Shown: positions 17,245-27,018 of the stretch, one piece after another
Layout: each line of letters opens with the position of its first letter
Numbering within the stretch: the stretch's first letter is position 1
NCBI GenBank assembly: GCA_020832495.1
Contig: JAFIEP010000011.1
Span: 1-64,000 of the forward strand
Reading direction: 5' to 3'
Source of the DNA: Acidimicrobiia bacterium
Lineage (GTDB): Bacteria > Actinomycetota > Acidimicrobiia > Acidimicrobiales > Acidimicrobilacustridaceae
Length of the DNA: 64,000 nt
Notes under the pieces: generated by a model
What the model was told of the DNA's origin: nothing
Seen by the model: only the letters and a program-made list of their open reading frames with translations
Database searches by the model: none
Translations under genes and position numbers: made by a program

Positions 17245-19332
17245 TCAGGCCGCAGGCAGGTTGGCGGTGCCCAGCACCCGCTCGAGCACCTCGAGCAGTT
17301 CGGCCGCTCCGTAGGGCTTCTCGAGTGTGGCGGCCACGGTGTCGGGCAGCGGTCCGGCGCCGTGGAGGTCCCCGCTCACTACCACCACCGGCAGTCCCGG
17401 CTGCGTCCGGGCGATCCACTCGGCCAATGACGCACCGCTGCGACCCGGCATGGTGGCGTCGGTGAGCACCGCAGCCAGCCGCTCGCCGTACTCGACCACG
17501 GTTGCCTCCGCCTCGGTGGCGTCGAGGGCGACCAGCACCTCGAAGCCGTTGGCTTCGAGCAGCAGTTCGGTCACCCGCAGCACCGACGCCTCGTCGTCCA
17601 CCACCAACACGGCGCGCCCGTCGGATGCGTCTCGAGGCTCGCGTCGTGACTCCCCATCGGACGCCGGCGTGGGCGCGTCCACCAGCGCCGGGAAGCGCAG
17701 CGTGAAGGTGCTGCCCTCCCCCACGGTGGAATCGACCTCGATGTCGCCCCCGTGGCTGCGCACGATGGCCAGCGTGGATGGCAGTCCCAGTCCGGTGCCG
17801 TGGCCCGGCTCCTTGGTGGTGAAGAACGGGTCGAACAGGCGCGGTCGGACGTCGGGGCCGATGCCCACGCCGGTGTCGGACACCACCAACTCCACCGCGT
17901 CGCCCTCGGGCGTCGAGACTCCGCGTACCGCCAGGCGCAGGCTGCCCCGGTCGACGTCGGCCATGGCGTCACGTGCGTTGAGACACAGGTTCAGCACCAC
18001 CTGCATGAGCTGGGTGCGGTCACCCAGCAGTTCCGGACACTCGGGGTCGAGGTCGAGCGCCACCTCCACCTGGTCGGGCATCGCCTCGTGCACCGAGTTG
18101 CACAGGTCCTCGACCACCTCCGCCAGCGCCACCGGTTCGGGGTCCACCGCAGTGCCCCGAGCGAAGGACAGGATCTGCCGCACCAGGTCGGCCCCACGAC
18201 CCGCACTCTGTGCGATGAGGTCCAGCACCGCCTGCTTGTCGGGATCGTCCTCCTCGCTCCGCAACAGCTCGGTGGACATGAGCACCGGCGCCAACAGGTT
18301 GTTGAGGTCATGAGCCAACCCACCAGCCAGGGTGCCGATGCTCTCGAGGCGTTGGGTGCGCAGCAGCTGGAGCTCGATCTCACGGCGTTCGGTGACGTCG
18401 GTGCTCACGGTGAGGATCACCTCGTCGCGCCCGAAGTGGTCGCTCACCTTGGTCCAACGCGCCTCTACCACCACCTGCTGTCCGTCGCGGCGTTGTTGGT
18501 ACAGCTGACCTGACCACTGCCCGGTGGCCAGCACGGCCTCGGTGGCAACATCGAAACGCCCCGGGTCGCGGTAGAGCAGTTCGCGCACCGAACGACCGAC
18601 CGCCTCGTCACGCGACCACCCGTACAACCGCTCCGCACCCTTGTTCCAGAAGATGATCCGGTGGTCGAGGTCGCGAACCAGTACGGCGTCGGAGGTGAGA
18701 TCGAGTAGCTCGGCGCGGGCCTGCACCGCTGCTTGGGCCTCGTAGCGGGCAGTGATGTCGGTCATACCACCAACGGCGCGCACCGCCGTGCCGTCGGCGG
18801 CTCGCTCGAACTGGGCCCGATCGGTCACCCACACCACACGGCCGCTGCGGTGCAGGAAGCGGTACTCGGCGCTCCACGAGTCGCTTCCGGAGGCGATGGC
18901 CTCGCTGATGCTCTCGAGCGCCCAGTCGACGTCGTCAGGGTGGACGAAGTCGGTCCACGAGGCGATCCCCTCGGGGAGCGTGTCCACCGGGTGGCCGAAG
19001 AGCCGCTCGAACCCGTCGCTCCACCACAGCTCACCGGTGCGCAGGTCCCAGTCCCACAGGGCGTCGGTGGTGGCGTTCGACACGAGTTCGAAGCGGTGTT
19101 CGCTGACGCGCAATTGCTCGTTGGCATGCAGCAGTTCCCGGGCAGCATCGATGCGTTCGGGGAGCACCTCGAACAGGTTGCGCCCGACCACGTCGGAGCA
19201 GGCCAGCCGCCGCTCGGCCAGGAACGCTTCCGTGACGTCGCGCACCACGAGGTCGGCATCGACCGACACGAGGGCCCGATGGTCGCCGCGCTGGCGGCCG
19301 CTGTTCTCGCTCTGCTCGGGCGCGTCGTTCAC
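17245..19332 (-). CDS. PAS-containing hybrid histidine kinase with C-terminal receiver
   Basis: A 695-residue soluble sensor kinase. In order it has an N-terminal degenerate PAS-like segment, two PAS/PAC domains (the first with WDLRTGELWWSDGFERLFG, the second with RIIFWNKGAERLYGWSRDEA), a His phosphoacceptor box LAGGLAHDLNNLLAP, an ATPase domain with N box LNLCLNARDAM and G boxes VSDTGVGIG and GHGTGLGL, and a receiver domain with VLVVDDEASV and phospho-Asp in VLTDATMPG. No transmembrane segment is visible, so it likely senses a cytoplasmic signal. The GTG at 19332 is chosen for the GGGGAGG just upstream. It is the last gene of a three-gene signalling operon. Confidence 0.9.
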   Translation of the reverse strand: MNDAPEQSENSGRQRGDHRALVSVDADLVVRDVTEAFLAERRLACSDVVGRNLFEVLPERIDAARELLHANEQLRVSEHRFELVSNATTDALWDWDLRTGELWWSDGFERLFGHPVDTLPEGIASWTDFVHPDDVDWALESISEAIASGSDSWSAEYRFLHRSGRVVWVTDRAQFERAADGTAVRAVGGMTDITARYEAQAAVQARAELLDLTSDAVLVRDLDHRIIFWNKGAERLYGWSRDEAVGRSVRELLYRDPGRFDVATEAVLATGQWSGQLYQQRRDGQQVVVEARWTKVSDHFGRDEVILTVSTDVTERREIELQLLRTQRLESIGTLAGGLAHDLNNLLAPVLMSTELLRSEEDDPDKQAVLDLIAQSAGRGADLVRQILSFARGTAVDPEPVALAEVVEDLCNSVHEAMPDQVEVALDLDPECPELLGDRTQLMQVVLNLCLNARDAMADVDRGSLRLAVRGVSTPEGDAVELVVSDTGVGIGPDVRPRLFDPFFTTKEPGHGTGLGLPSTLAIVRSHGGDIEVDSTVGEGSTFTLRFPALVDAPTPASDGESRREPRDASDGRAVLVVDDEASVLRVTELLLEANGFEVLVALDATEAEATVVEYGERLAAVLTDATMPGRSGASLAEWIARTQPGLPVVVVSGDLHGAGPLPDTVAATLEKPYGAAELLEVLERVLGTANLPAA

Positions 19333-19477
19333 CGGGTCCTCCCCGGCACGGGCACCAGCAACCGTGCGCCTCCATCGTACCGCACCCTGCACCGACACGC
19401 GGCTCGCAGTGGCACTTCGTCGAGCGCACACGGCCGGCACGACCAGGAGCCTGCCGGCGTCGGGCTGGCGCGGGACG

Positions 19478-21397
19478 TCAGGGGTCGGTCGGCTGGCACC
19501 GGTCCAAGATGGCACGCACGCGCCCCGCCAACTCCCGTGACAAGAAGGGCTTGGCCAGGAAGTCGACGTCGCGAGCGGGGACACCGCGGGTGATGACGCT
19601 GTTCTCGGTGTAGCCCGACACGTAGAGCACCTCGAGATCCGGGTGCCGGAGCTTCAGGACGTCGGCCAACTCGTGGCCCGTGCGATCGGGCATGACCACG
19701 TCGGTGATGAGCAGGTCGACCGGAGGAGAGGCGATGGCCGCCAAGCCCGCTGCATGGTCGGTGTCGTGGGCGACCAGCACGGTGTAGCCACGGTCTCGGA
19801 GGATCCGTTCGATCAGTGAGCGGACGCTGGCGTTGTCGTCCACCACCAGGATCGTCTCGGTGCCGCCGGGGTCGTCGTCGGGGTCCGTGTCGTCGCTGGC
19901 CTGCCCACTCGGCACGGGCTCCCCGTCGAGGTCGGTGAGGGGCAAGTACACCCGCACGGTGGTACCCACCCCGGGTTCGGAATAGAGCGACAGCACGCCG
20001 CCGGCCTGGCGAGCGATCCCGTGCGCCGCCGAGAGACCCAACCCGGTGCCGCCGTGGGCGCGGCGGGTGGTGAAGAACGGCTCCAGCGCGCGGCGCAGGA
20101 TCTCGTGGTCCATGCCCACGCCGTCGTCGGACACCGACACGACGCCGTACCGGCCGGCCGGGCGACCCGGATGGTTCAACGCCGTCTCCTGGTCGACGTC
20201 GGCAACGGTGACCTCGAGCAGCACCGTGCCGGCTCCCTCGAGGGCGAGCACGGCGTTGTCGACCAGGTGACCGAGCATGCGCCGGAGTTCGCCCACGTCG
20301 ACGAAGGCCGGGATGGGCGGCGTGTCCACCACGGCAGCCACCTCGACGCCGTCGGGCACGGACCCCTCGCGTTCGTGGGCCAGGCGTGCCACCTGCTCGA
20401 CGAGATCCACCGTCGTGGGGCGCACCACCTGGCCTCGGCTGAAGGTGAGCAGTTGGCGGGTCATGCCGATGGCTCGGTCGGTGGCCTCGATGATGGCCTG
20501 CACGTCCTCGGACCCCTTGTGAGCGCGACCGAGGTCCTCGGCCAGCAACGAGGCGTGCCCGGCCACCACCATCAGCAGGTTGTTGTAGTCGTGGGCGATC
20601 CCGCCCGCCATGGTGCTCACCGTCTCGAGCCGGTCGAGCTGTGACAGGTGCGCCTCGAGCCGCCGTTCGGCCCCGACGTCCGCGAAGTAGATGGTGAGGC
20701 CGTTCGCGTCCGGATAGGCCCGCACCCGGAACCAGGTGTCGAGGGGTGCCGGGTAGTACTCGTCGAAAGTGACCGTCTCGCCGGTGTCCACCGCATGGCG
20801 ATACTGGCGCTCGAACTCCGAGCCGACCGCGTGAGGGAACTCGTCCCACACCACCCGGCCGAGCAACGTGTCAGGCCCTCGATGCAACATCCGGTGAGCT
20901 GCCGCGTTGGCATACGTGACCCGCCACTGCCGGTCCAGCGCCAGCACGGCGTCGCTGATGCGCTCGATCACCGCTTCGGTGCTCCGGCGGGCGGCGATCT
21001 CGGCCTGTTCGAGCTTCGCCTGCTCGGTGACGTCGACGAAGCGGACCACCAAGTGGTTCCCCACCCGGCTGGCGTGCAGTTCGAAGAACCCCGAGACCGG
21101 CGCGGAGGTGAACTCGAGCACCGACACGAGGTCCTGGCCGGTCTCGAAGGCGGCCCGGTAGCGATCGAACAACCCCGACGGCCCGTGCTCGGGACTCACC
21201 TCGAGCAACAGCGAGCCGTCGAACACCTCCCACGGTCGATGGAGGATCTCAATGGCAGCCTCGTTGGCATAGCACCACCGGAAGTCCACCAGCGTCCCGG
21301 CATGGTCTCGCACCGGTTCGAGCGCAATGACCCCGAGCGCCAGGGAGTCGAGCAGTTCCTCGGCGTCGAAGGGCACGCCGTCCTCGGACCGACTCAC
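19478..21397 (-). CDS. PAS-containing hybrid histidine kinase with C-terminal receiver
   Basis: A 639-residue kinase of the same design as the gene downstream: two or three PAS domains (LLDSLALGVIALEPV, then RISDAVLALDRQWRVTYANAA), the phosphoacceptor box MAGGIAHDYNNLLMV, an ATPase domain with SDDGVGMD and GGTGLGLS, and a receiver with ILVVDDNASVRSLIE and ITDVVMPDRTG. The HDYNN box and the fused receiver are typical of hybrid kinases that pass phosphate internally. No membrane span is visible. The GTG at 21397 is preferred, as the open frame upstream lacks PAS-like sequence; GGGGAG lies nearby. It starts 64 bp after the receiver-EAL gene and ends 145 bp before the next kinase. Confidence 0.9.
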   Translation of the reverse strand: MSRSEDGVPFDAEELLDSLALGVIALEPVRDHAGTLVDFRWCYANEAAIEILHRPWEVFDGSLLLEVSPEHGPSGLFDRYRAAFETGQDLVSVLEFTSAPVSGFFELHASRVGNHLVVRFVDVTEQAKLEQAEIAARRSTEAVIERISDAVLALDRQWRVTYANAAAHRMLHRGPDTLLGRVVWDEFPHAVGSEFERQYRHAVDTGETVTFDEYYPAPLDTWFRVRAYPDANGLTIYFADVGAERRLEAHLSQLDRLETVSTMAGGIAHDYNNLLMVVAGHASLLAEDLGRAHKGSEDVQAIIEATDRAIGMTRQLLTFSRGQVVRPTTVDLVEQVARLAHEREGSVPDGVEVAAVVDTPPIPAFVDVGELRRMLGHLVDNAVLALEGAGTVLLEVTVADVDQETALNHPGRPAGRYGVVSVSDDGVGMDHEILRRALEPFFTTRRAHGGTGLGLSAAHGIARQAGGVLSLYSEPGVGTTVRVYLPLTDLDGEPVPSGQASDDTDPDDDPGGTETILVVDDNASVRSLIERILRDRGYTVLVAHDTDHAAGLAAIASPPVDLLITDVVMPDRTGHELADVLKLRHPDLEVLYVSGYTENSVITRGVPARDVDFLAKPFLSRELAGRVRAILDRCQPTDP

Positions 21398-21461
21398 CGT
21401 GGCTCCCCGCACGATCCCGCCTGGGCCTGATGGCGACCGGTGGGCCACGCTCGACGCGCCG

Positions 21462-23177
21462 TCACGCGAAGCCGACCTCGTCGCAGGGCACCGGACGACC
21501 GAACAGATAGCCCTGTCCGAAGGGAATGCCAAGGGAACGGAGCACATCGTGCTCCTCGGTGACCTCCACCCCCTCGGCCACCACCGCCGCTCCGGAGACC
21601 TCGGCGTAGGAGTTGATCCCCATGAGCAGTGCCTGCCGCGCCGGGTCCTCGTGGATGCCTCGCACCCACTCCCGGTCGAGCTTCACGAAGTCGGGTTGCA
21701 GGGAGAACACGTGCCGCAGGCTGGCCCAGCCCGACCCGGCGTCGTCCACCGACGTCCGCACGTGATCACCGAGCGACACCAATGCCTGACGCACACCGTC
21801 GTAGTCGTCGATCCGCTCGTGCTCGGTGAGTTCCACCACCAGCGGTCGGCTGGTGAACCCCGCGAGCAGCTCTCGCATCCCGCGATCGCCCAGCAGGGCC
21901 GCCGAGACGTTCACCGACAGGTAGCTGTCACCGGGCAGATCGACGGCGGTCCGCGCCGCCGCCGTCAGCGTGGCCAGCTCGAAGTCGGCCCCCAGTCCGG
22001 CGGCGGCTGCTTCGGCAAAGCGACGATCCGGTGGGGTGCCGTCGGTGAAACGGGTCAATGCCTCAAAGCCCACGGTGTGCAGTCCGTCGAGTGTCACGAT
22101 CGGTTGGAACACCGGGAAGAAGGCCTCCTCGGCGATGACCTTTCGCAGGCTGGCCGCCGCCGACCCGCTGAGTCGGCCCCGTTGCAACGCCCGACCGAGG
22201 GTCTGGTCGATCACCGGCAGCAGGTCGAGCACCGCAGCCCGCACCGCTCCCCGGGGGCCGTGGTCCTCGGCGGACGCGTTGACCACCACGGCGGCGATCA
22301 CGGCGTCGTGGTCGTCGAGCACAGGGGCGACGTAGGCATCGCCGACGTCATCGCCGAAGAGTGAGGCCGTCGTGCTGCGGCCGAGGGAGGTCACATCGTG
22401 GAGGAGGTCGTCGCCCCGAGTCCCGAGGGCCTGCGCCACCTCGGCCACGAGTGACGGGGCGAGGTCGAGGCCGGGCCCGGCGGTCGATGTGTCCGCAGCG
22501 GCGTGCGCCAGCAGCGCTCGGTGGTGCTCGCCGTCGAGGTCGACGACGACAACCCCCTGCACACCGGGCAACTCGGTCAGGAGGTCGGCCACCTGCGCCG
22601 CCGCCTGCTCGGGCTGCTCGTCGCGGGGCACCGCCGCCAGCGCACCGGCCAGCACCGCACGTTCGTGCAACAGGTCCGCCACCTGTGATCGCCAGGCGTC
22701 GCGGCCGCGGAGCTGGGCCCGAACCCGCGCCACGAGCTCGTCGAGATCCACCGGCTTGACCACGTAGTCGTCGGCCCCCGCTCCGAGCCCGTCGACCCGG
22801 TCGGCGGGCTCGGAGCGTCCCGTCACCATGATCACCGGCAGCGTCGCCGTTCTGGGGGTTTCTCGTAGCCGGCGAAGGATCTCCAGTCCCGACATGTCAG
22901 GCAACACCGTGTCGAGCAGCACCACGTCCACCAAGGCGTCGTCGAGCACTGCCCCGGCGGATGCCCCATCGGCCGCGGTGAGCACCTCGAACCCTCGGCG
23001 GGTCAACGCCCGCTCGAGTAGACGCAGTACGGCAGGGTCGTCATCGACCACCAAGATGCGCGCCTCGGGACCATCGGTGCCTGCCGCCACTGTTCCGCCC
23101 CCCTCCGGATCTGCCGTTCCCGTGCTCTCCACCGAGCCCGACACTACTGCACTCGTGCTTGCTGCACCGCGGAACAT
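21462..23177 (-). CDS. Response regulator with EAL (c-di-GMP phosphodiesterase) output
   Basis: A 571-residue protein with an N-terminal receiver (ILVVDDDPAVLRLLER, phospho-Asp in LLDTVLPDMSG, Lys in DDYVVKPVD), a GAF-like middle, and a C-terminal EAL domain. EAL key motifs are kept: FEALTRF, LSVNVSA, VVELTEHE, SVDDAGSG, FVKLDREWV and VVAEGVEV, so hydrolysis of c-di-GMP is plausible. It is the first gene of an operon with two hybrid kinases that could phosphorylate it. The start at 23177 is uncertain; the frame is open upstream of the receiver for only about 40 residues and I see no strong Shine-Dalgarno. Confidence 0.88.
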   Translation of the reverse strand: MFRGAASTSAVVSGSVESTGTADPEGGGTVAAGTDGPEARILVVDDDPAVLRLLERALTRRGFEVLTAADGASAGAVLDDALVDVVLLDTVLPDMSGLEILRRLRETPRTATLPVIMVTGRSEPADRVDGLGAGADDYVVKPVDLDELVARVRAQLRGRDAWRSQVADLLHERAVLAGALAAVPRDEQPEQAAAQVADLLTELPGVQGVVVVDLDGEHHRALLAHAAADTSTAGPGLDLAPSLVAEVAQALGTRGDDLLHDVTSLGRSTTASLFGDDVGDAYVAPVLDDHDAVIAAVVVNASAEDHGPRGAVRAAVLDLLPVIDQTLGRALQRGRLSGSAAASLRKVIAEEAFFPVFQPIVTLDGLHTVGFEALTRFTDGTPPDRRFAEAAAAGLGADFELATLTAAARTAVDLPGDSYLSVNVSAALLGDRGMRELLAGFTSRPLVVELTEHERIDDYDGVRQALVSLGDHVRTSVDDAGSGWASLRHVFSLQPDFVKLDREWVRGIHEDPARQALLMGINSYAEVSGAAVVAEGVEVTEEHDVLRSLGIPFGQGYLFGRPVPCDEVGFA

Positions 23178-23182
23178 GGTGG

Positions 23183-23269
23183 TGCACTTACTCGATCCTC
23201 GGAGGGCCGTGGACAGCGGTGCACGCCCGACTCCCCAACACCTCTCAGGCGGCTGGCAAGTACACTTAC
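23183..23269 (+). promoter_or_regulatory. Promoter region of the P450 gene with a 10-bp direct repeat
   Basis: GTGCACTTAC (23183-23192) and GTACACTTAC (23260-23269) differ at one base and lie 77 bp apart in the divergent gap between the receiver-EAL gene and the P450. The second copy contains TACACT (23261-23266), a good -10 nine bases before the P450 ATG, pointing to a leaderless mRNA. The repeat may be a regulator site; that is inference. Confidence 0.45.
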
Positions 23270-23275
23270 CCCGTC

Positions 23276-24679
23276 ATGGCCACGGTGCAGCGGGACCCAT
23301 CCGGTGGCGGGCGTCGGCCACCTCGACCATCACCACTCAACCACGTCCGGGCGCTGCGCGGGCTGCTGAAGGACCCGCAGCCCGTCCTCGACCAGCTCCG
23401 CAAACAGGTCGGGCCGGTGTGCCTGCTCGGCTACGGACCGGCCCGCATGGCGGTGGTGGGTGGACCGCGCGAGATCCGCGACCTGTTTGCCAACCCGAAC
23501 GAGTCGTTCCGCTGGGGCCACCCGGCGAACACCCTGGGGTTCGTCGTCGGCCGAGGATCGATGATCGTGTCCGACGGGGAGGATCATCGTCGCCGACGCT
23601 CACCGGTCCAGCACGCCTTTGCCGTCCGCCGCCTCCAACAGTGGATCCCGATGATCGTCGAACGAACCGATGAGGCCATCGACGATCTGCTGGCCCGGAC
23701 CGGCGACGAGCCGACCACGCTCGACCTCTACCCGATCGAGCGGCACCTCATCCTGCAGATCGTGCTCCAAGCCCTGTTCGGAGAGCGCATGCTGCGCCGG
23801 ACCGACGAGTTCGGCCACCACTTCCAGAGCCTGCAGGACTACCTCGAACTGCCGGCGCTCCGCCAACTCCCCCACCCGATCCCGCGCACCCACCGGGCTC
23901 GGGCAGCCGCCGACCGACGAGCGCTCGACCGGTTGATCGACGACGAGATCGCTGAGCGTCGACGACACCCCTCCGGCGATCCCCTCGATGTCCTCGAGGT
24001 GCTCGTACAGGATGACACGCTCACCGACGACGAGATCCGCGATCAGGTGGTGACCTTGGTCGGAGCCGGTTACGACACCACCGCGGCAGCGTTCGCCTGG
24101 ATGCTGTGGTGTACGGCGCTGCGGCCCGGCGTGTGGGAGCGCTTGCGCAACGAAGCCGACAGCGTGCTCGGTCCGCTGGATGTCGACGAACGCCCGGCTC
24201 CTGGACCTGAGCAGCTCCGTGCCCTGACGCTGGCCGACCGGGTGGTGCGAGAGACGCTGCGTCTCCACCCTCCAGGCACCATCTCACCTCGGCAGACCCT
24301 GGTCGACGTCACCGTCGGGGACGTCACCATCCCGAAGCGCACCCTGGTGTTGTGGTCGGCGTATCTCGCCGGACGCGATCCCGAGGCATGGGAGGACCCG
24401 CTGCGCTTCGACCCGGACCGGTTCGTTGAGCTGACCGACGAGCAACAGGCCCAAGCCGACGCCGCCTGGGTACCCTTCGGCGGCGGTGCCCGACGGTGCA
24501 TCGGCTTCGCCCTGGCGCAGATGGAGCTCACCCTGCTGATGGCCCGCTTCGCCCAACGACTCGACGTTCGACCCACCGACGTGAAGCCCCCGGCGCCGGT
24601 GGGCATGGTGGTGAACCGGCCGACCGGCGGGGTGCCCGTGACCGTCGCCCGCCGAGGGGCACTCGACCCGTCGGCCTAG
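23276..24679 (+). CDS. Cytochrome P450
   Basis: The 467-residue enzyme has the main P450 motifs: I-helix oxygen-activation site GAGYDTTAAAFAW (about 263-275), the K-helix ETLR (326-329), and the heme-ligand loop FGGGARRCIG with Cys408. There is no membrane anchor, so it is a soluble monooxygenase needing separate redox partners, which are not in this window. Substrate is unknown. The overall layout is like the CYP families related to fatty-acid and terpene hydroxylation, but I cannot assign a subfamily. The ATG at 23276 is chosen for the TACACT box just upstream. Confidence 0.95.
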   Translation: MATVQRDPSGGGRRPPRPSPLNHVRALRGLLKDPQPVLDQLRKQVGPVCLLGYGPARMAVVGGPREIRDLFANPNESFRWGHPANTLGFVVGRGSMIVSDGEDHRRRRSPVQHAFAVRRLQQWIPMIVERTDEAIDDLLARTGDEPTTLDLYPIERHLILQIVLQALFGERMLRRTDEFGHHFQSLQDYLELPALRQLPHPIPRTHRARAAADRRALDRLIDDEIAERRRHPSGDPLDVLEVLVQDDTLTDDEIRDQVVTLVGAGYDTTAAAFAWMLWCTALRPGVWERLRNEADSVLGPLDVDERPAPGPEQLRALTLADRVVRETLRLHPPGTISPRQTLVDVTVGDVTIPKRTLVLWSAYLAGRDPEAWEDPLRFDPDRFVELTDEQQAQADAAWVPFGGGARRCIGFALAQMELTLLMARFAQRLDVRPTDVKPPAPVGMVVNRPTGGVPVTVARRGALDPSA

Positions 24680-24708
24680 ACGCAGCCTGCACGAGCCGGA
24701 GCGACGGC

Positions 24709-27018
24709 TCACAGGGCACCGAAGTCCTCAGGTGGGGCATCGAGGTCGAGGCCGGGATCCGTCGACGGCACCGAACCACCGAGGTCAGGCGCCGCTTCGA
24801 TGGGCTCGAGGTCAGCGACGTCGACGCCGGCACCAGGCGCAGCGAACGATGCAGCCACGGCCGGAGTGTCGGCGCCGAGGTCGGGGGTCGCCACCGCTGC
24901 GTCCCCGTCGTCACCACCGGCGTCCCGACCGCTCTCGCGCACGACGTCGCGCCCGTCGGCTTCCTGTCGCGCCGCACCGGATCCGAAGTCGCGGTCAGCC
25001 AGTGCATCGTCGCCGTCGGTCGCCTCGCGCTCACCCGGTGACATGGCCTCGTCGTGGGTCGGAGCGCCCGCCATGGCGCCCTCGGCGTTCTCGACGGTGT
25101 ACTGGGTGTCGTCGCCCTCCGAGCGCTCGGCGCCGTCGGCCTGCTGGGGCTGCGTCTCTGCGCGCAGTTCGACCGCCTGGTCGTAGACGTCCTCCCGACG
25201 CTCACCGAGCTGCTCGTGGCTGCGAGCCAGCTCCTCGCAGCGAGCGTCGAACTCGACTGCATCGAGCTCCTGGCGGGAGTCGACCAGTGATCCCATCGAC
25301 TCGGCCAGCGCCTCTTGCTCGCTGCACAGCAGCTCGGCGTCGCGTCGCACCTCCTCGAGCACCGCCACTCGTCCGGCGTCCACCTCGCGCATGGCCGGGG
25401 ACTCCTCGGGCCGACCGCCGTCGCCGCCAGCCGGCCCGTCGAGCAGGTCGGCGGGATCCTGGTACAGCTCGTCTGTGGGCAGGTCGACCTCGGCGGCGAT
25501 CTCCTCGAAGCGACGCAGGAGGTCATCCAGCTCGAGATCGCGCGAGTAGATGACGTCGCGTTCCAACGCCAGCTCGGACAGGCGGGCGTCGTACTCCTCG
25601 GGAGCCAGGGCGTGCTCGTTGGCTCGCAACGTCTCGAACTCGTAGTGGAGCACCTCTTCGGCCAGGTCACAGAGCGCTCGCTCGGCCGCCACATCCTCGG
25701 GTCCGCGTGGGTTGCCGAGCGACCAGCCGCCGATGTACTCGCCGAGCACCGTGTTGGAGCTCGGGTAGGTGGGTCCCTCGTTCCAGCCGAGGTCGGAAGT
25801 GCCGCGGTACACCTCCTGGCCGAGGACGTGGGCCGAGGAGGAACCGTGAAGTCCGTCGCCGCCCACCCCGACGCTCGTCTCGCCCGACACCACCTCGTGG
25901 CCCAACACGGTCCCCGAGCCCGACGCACCGACCCCGTGACCCTGCAACCCGATCGACGACTCACCGGCCATCGCCTCCCGGTCACCGACGTGGGCCGAGG
26001 CCGAGGTGCTCAGATTGCCGCTGTTCAGGTCGCCGGCGTGCAAGGTGCCTTCCTGTTTGCCCAGCTGCTGATCGCCATGGGAGGCCGTGGCCGAGAGCGT
26101 GGCATCACCGGAGGGGTCGACGTCGGCGCCGAGGCCGGCGCTCACCCCGTCGAAGTTCGCCTCGACACCCACCGAGCCACCGCCACCGATGGTGCCCTGC
26201 GCCTCGGCGCTGGCCCCCATCTCGAGCCCACCGATGTTGGCTGATCCCCCCGAGGTCACTGTTCCTTCGCTGAAGTCGATCGAGCTGCCCATCTCGCCGC
26301 TGGCCACCTCCTCGCCCTTGTAGGACACCGAACCCTGAGCGAACATGCCGTCCTCACTGGTGGGGATGACCCCACCCGAGGCCTCCACCCCGACGGCCTC
26401 ATTGCCCATGACCGAGCCGGTGGCCGACAGCCCGGCCGTACCGGCCACGAGGTCGCTCTCCGCCGAGTACTCGGCACCGAGCACCTCGCTGCCGCCCTTG
26501 GTCACCGAGCCCGAGGCGTCGAGCGAGCTGGCCAGACCTCCCTGGTGGGGCAGCGTGTAGTCCGCCTCCACCTCGCCGGATGCCTCCACGTCGCGGTAAC
26601 CCACCGAGCCGCTGCCGGCGAAGGACGTCCCCTGGACCGAGCCCTCGGCCGACGCGCTGTGGCTCCCTGCGGAGGCCGTGCCGGCGGCGGCGAACGAGCC
26701 GTCGGACTGCAGTCCTGCGCTGCCCGACACCGAGCCGGTCGGTGTGGTGGCCGACGCCGTGAACTGCCCGTCGTCATCCACCCCGAAGGTCACCGCCCCG
26801 CCGCTGGCGCTGTCGGCCGCCTCGCCGGCCTGGTTGACCGCACCGGTCGCCGCGTCGCTGGCCGAGTCGTAGGCGTTCTGCGCATCCTGCTTGGCTCCCT
26901 CGGCCGTGCTCGTGGCCGTGTCCTTGGCCGCATCCCACGCGCCCTGAGCATCACCGCTCGAGGCGGAATCCCACACGCTCTTCGCCCCGTCCTTGAAGTT
27001 CGACCACGCGTTCGACAT
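24709..27018 (-). CDS. Large Gly/Ser/Ala-rich repeat protein, unknown function
   Basis: The 769-residue product has no signal peptide. Residues 1-72 are an amphipathic Ala/Asp/Lys helix (SAxDAAKDTATSTAEGAK style) like LEA or apolipoprotein helices. About 76-430 is a long series of short beta-like units with many GS(V/A)S, ASGSV and GEVxSGE turns, resembling a beta-solenoid or a repeated barrel-like sheet. About 437-620 is charged coiled-coil (VAAERALCDLAEEVLHYEF), and 620-769 is an acidic, disordered tail. I do not recognise the family. AAGGAG lies 9 nt before the ATG. The neighbours (P450, SRPBCC protein) give no clue. Intracellular location is inferred from the lack of a leader. Confidence 0.75.
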   Translation of the reverse strand: MSNAWSNFKDGAKSVWDSASSGDAQGAWDAAKDTATSTAEGAKQDAQNAYDSASDAATGAVNQAGEAADSASGGAVTFGVDDDGQFTASATTPTGSVSGSAGLQSDGSFAAAGTASAGSHSASAEGSVQGTSFAGSGSVGYRDVEASGEVEADYTLPHQGGLASSLDASGSVTKGGSEVLGAEYSAESDLVAGTAGLSATGSVMGNEAVGVEASGGVIPTSEDGMFAQGSVSYKGEEVASGEMGSSIDFSEGTVTSGGSANIGGLEMGASAEAQGTIGGGGSVGVEANFDGVSAGLGADVDPSGDATLSATASHGDQQLGKQEGTLHAGDLNSGNLSTSASAHVGDREAMAGESSIGLQGHGVGASGSGTVLGHEVVSGETSVGVGGDGLHGSSSAHVLGQEVYRGTSDLGWNEGPTYPSSNTVLGEYIGGWSLGNPRGPEDVAAERALCDLAEEVLHYEFETLRANEHALAPEEYDARLSELALERDVIYSRDLELDDLLRRFEEIAAEVDLPTDELYQDPADLLDGPAGGDGGRPEESPAMREVDAGRVAVLEEVRRDAELLCSEQEALAESMGSLVDSRQELDAVEFDARCEELARSHEQLGERREDVYDQAVELRAETQPQQADGAERSEGDDTQYTVENAEGAMAGAPTHDEAMSPGEREATDGDDALADRDFGSGAARQEADGRDVVRESGRDAGGDDGDAAVATPDLGADTPAVAASFAAPGAGVDVADLEPIEAAPDLGGSVPSTDPGLDLDAPPEDFGAL

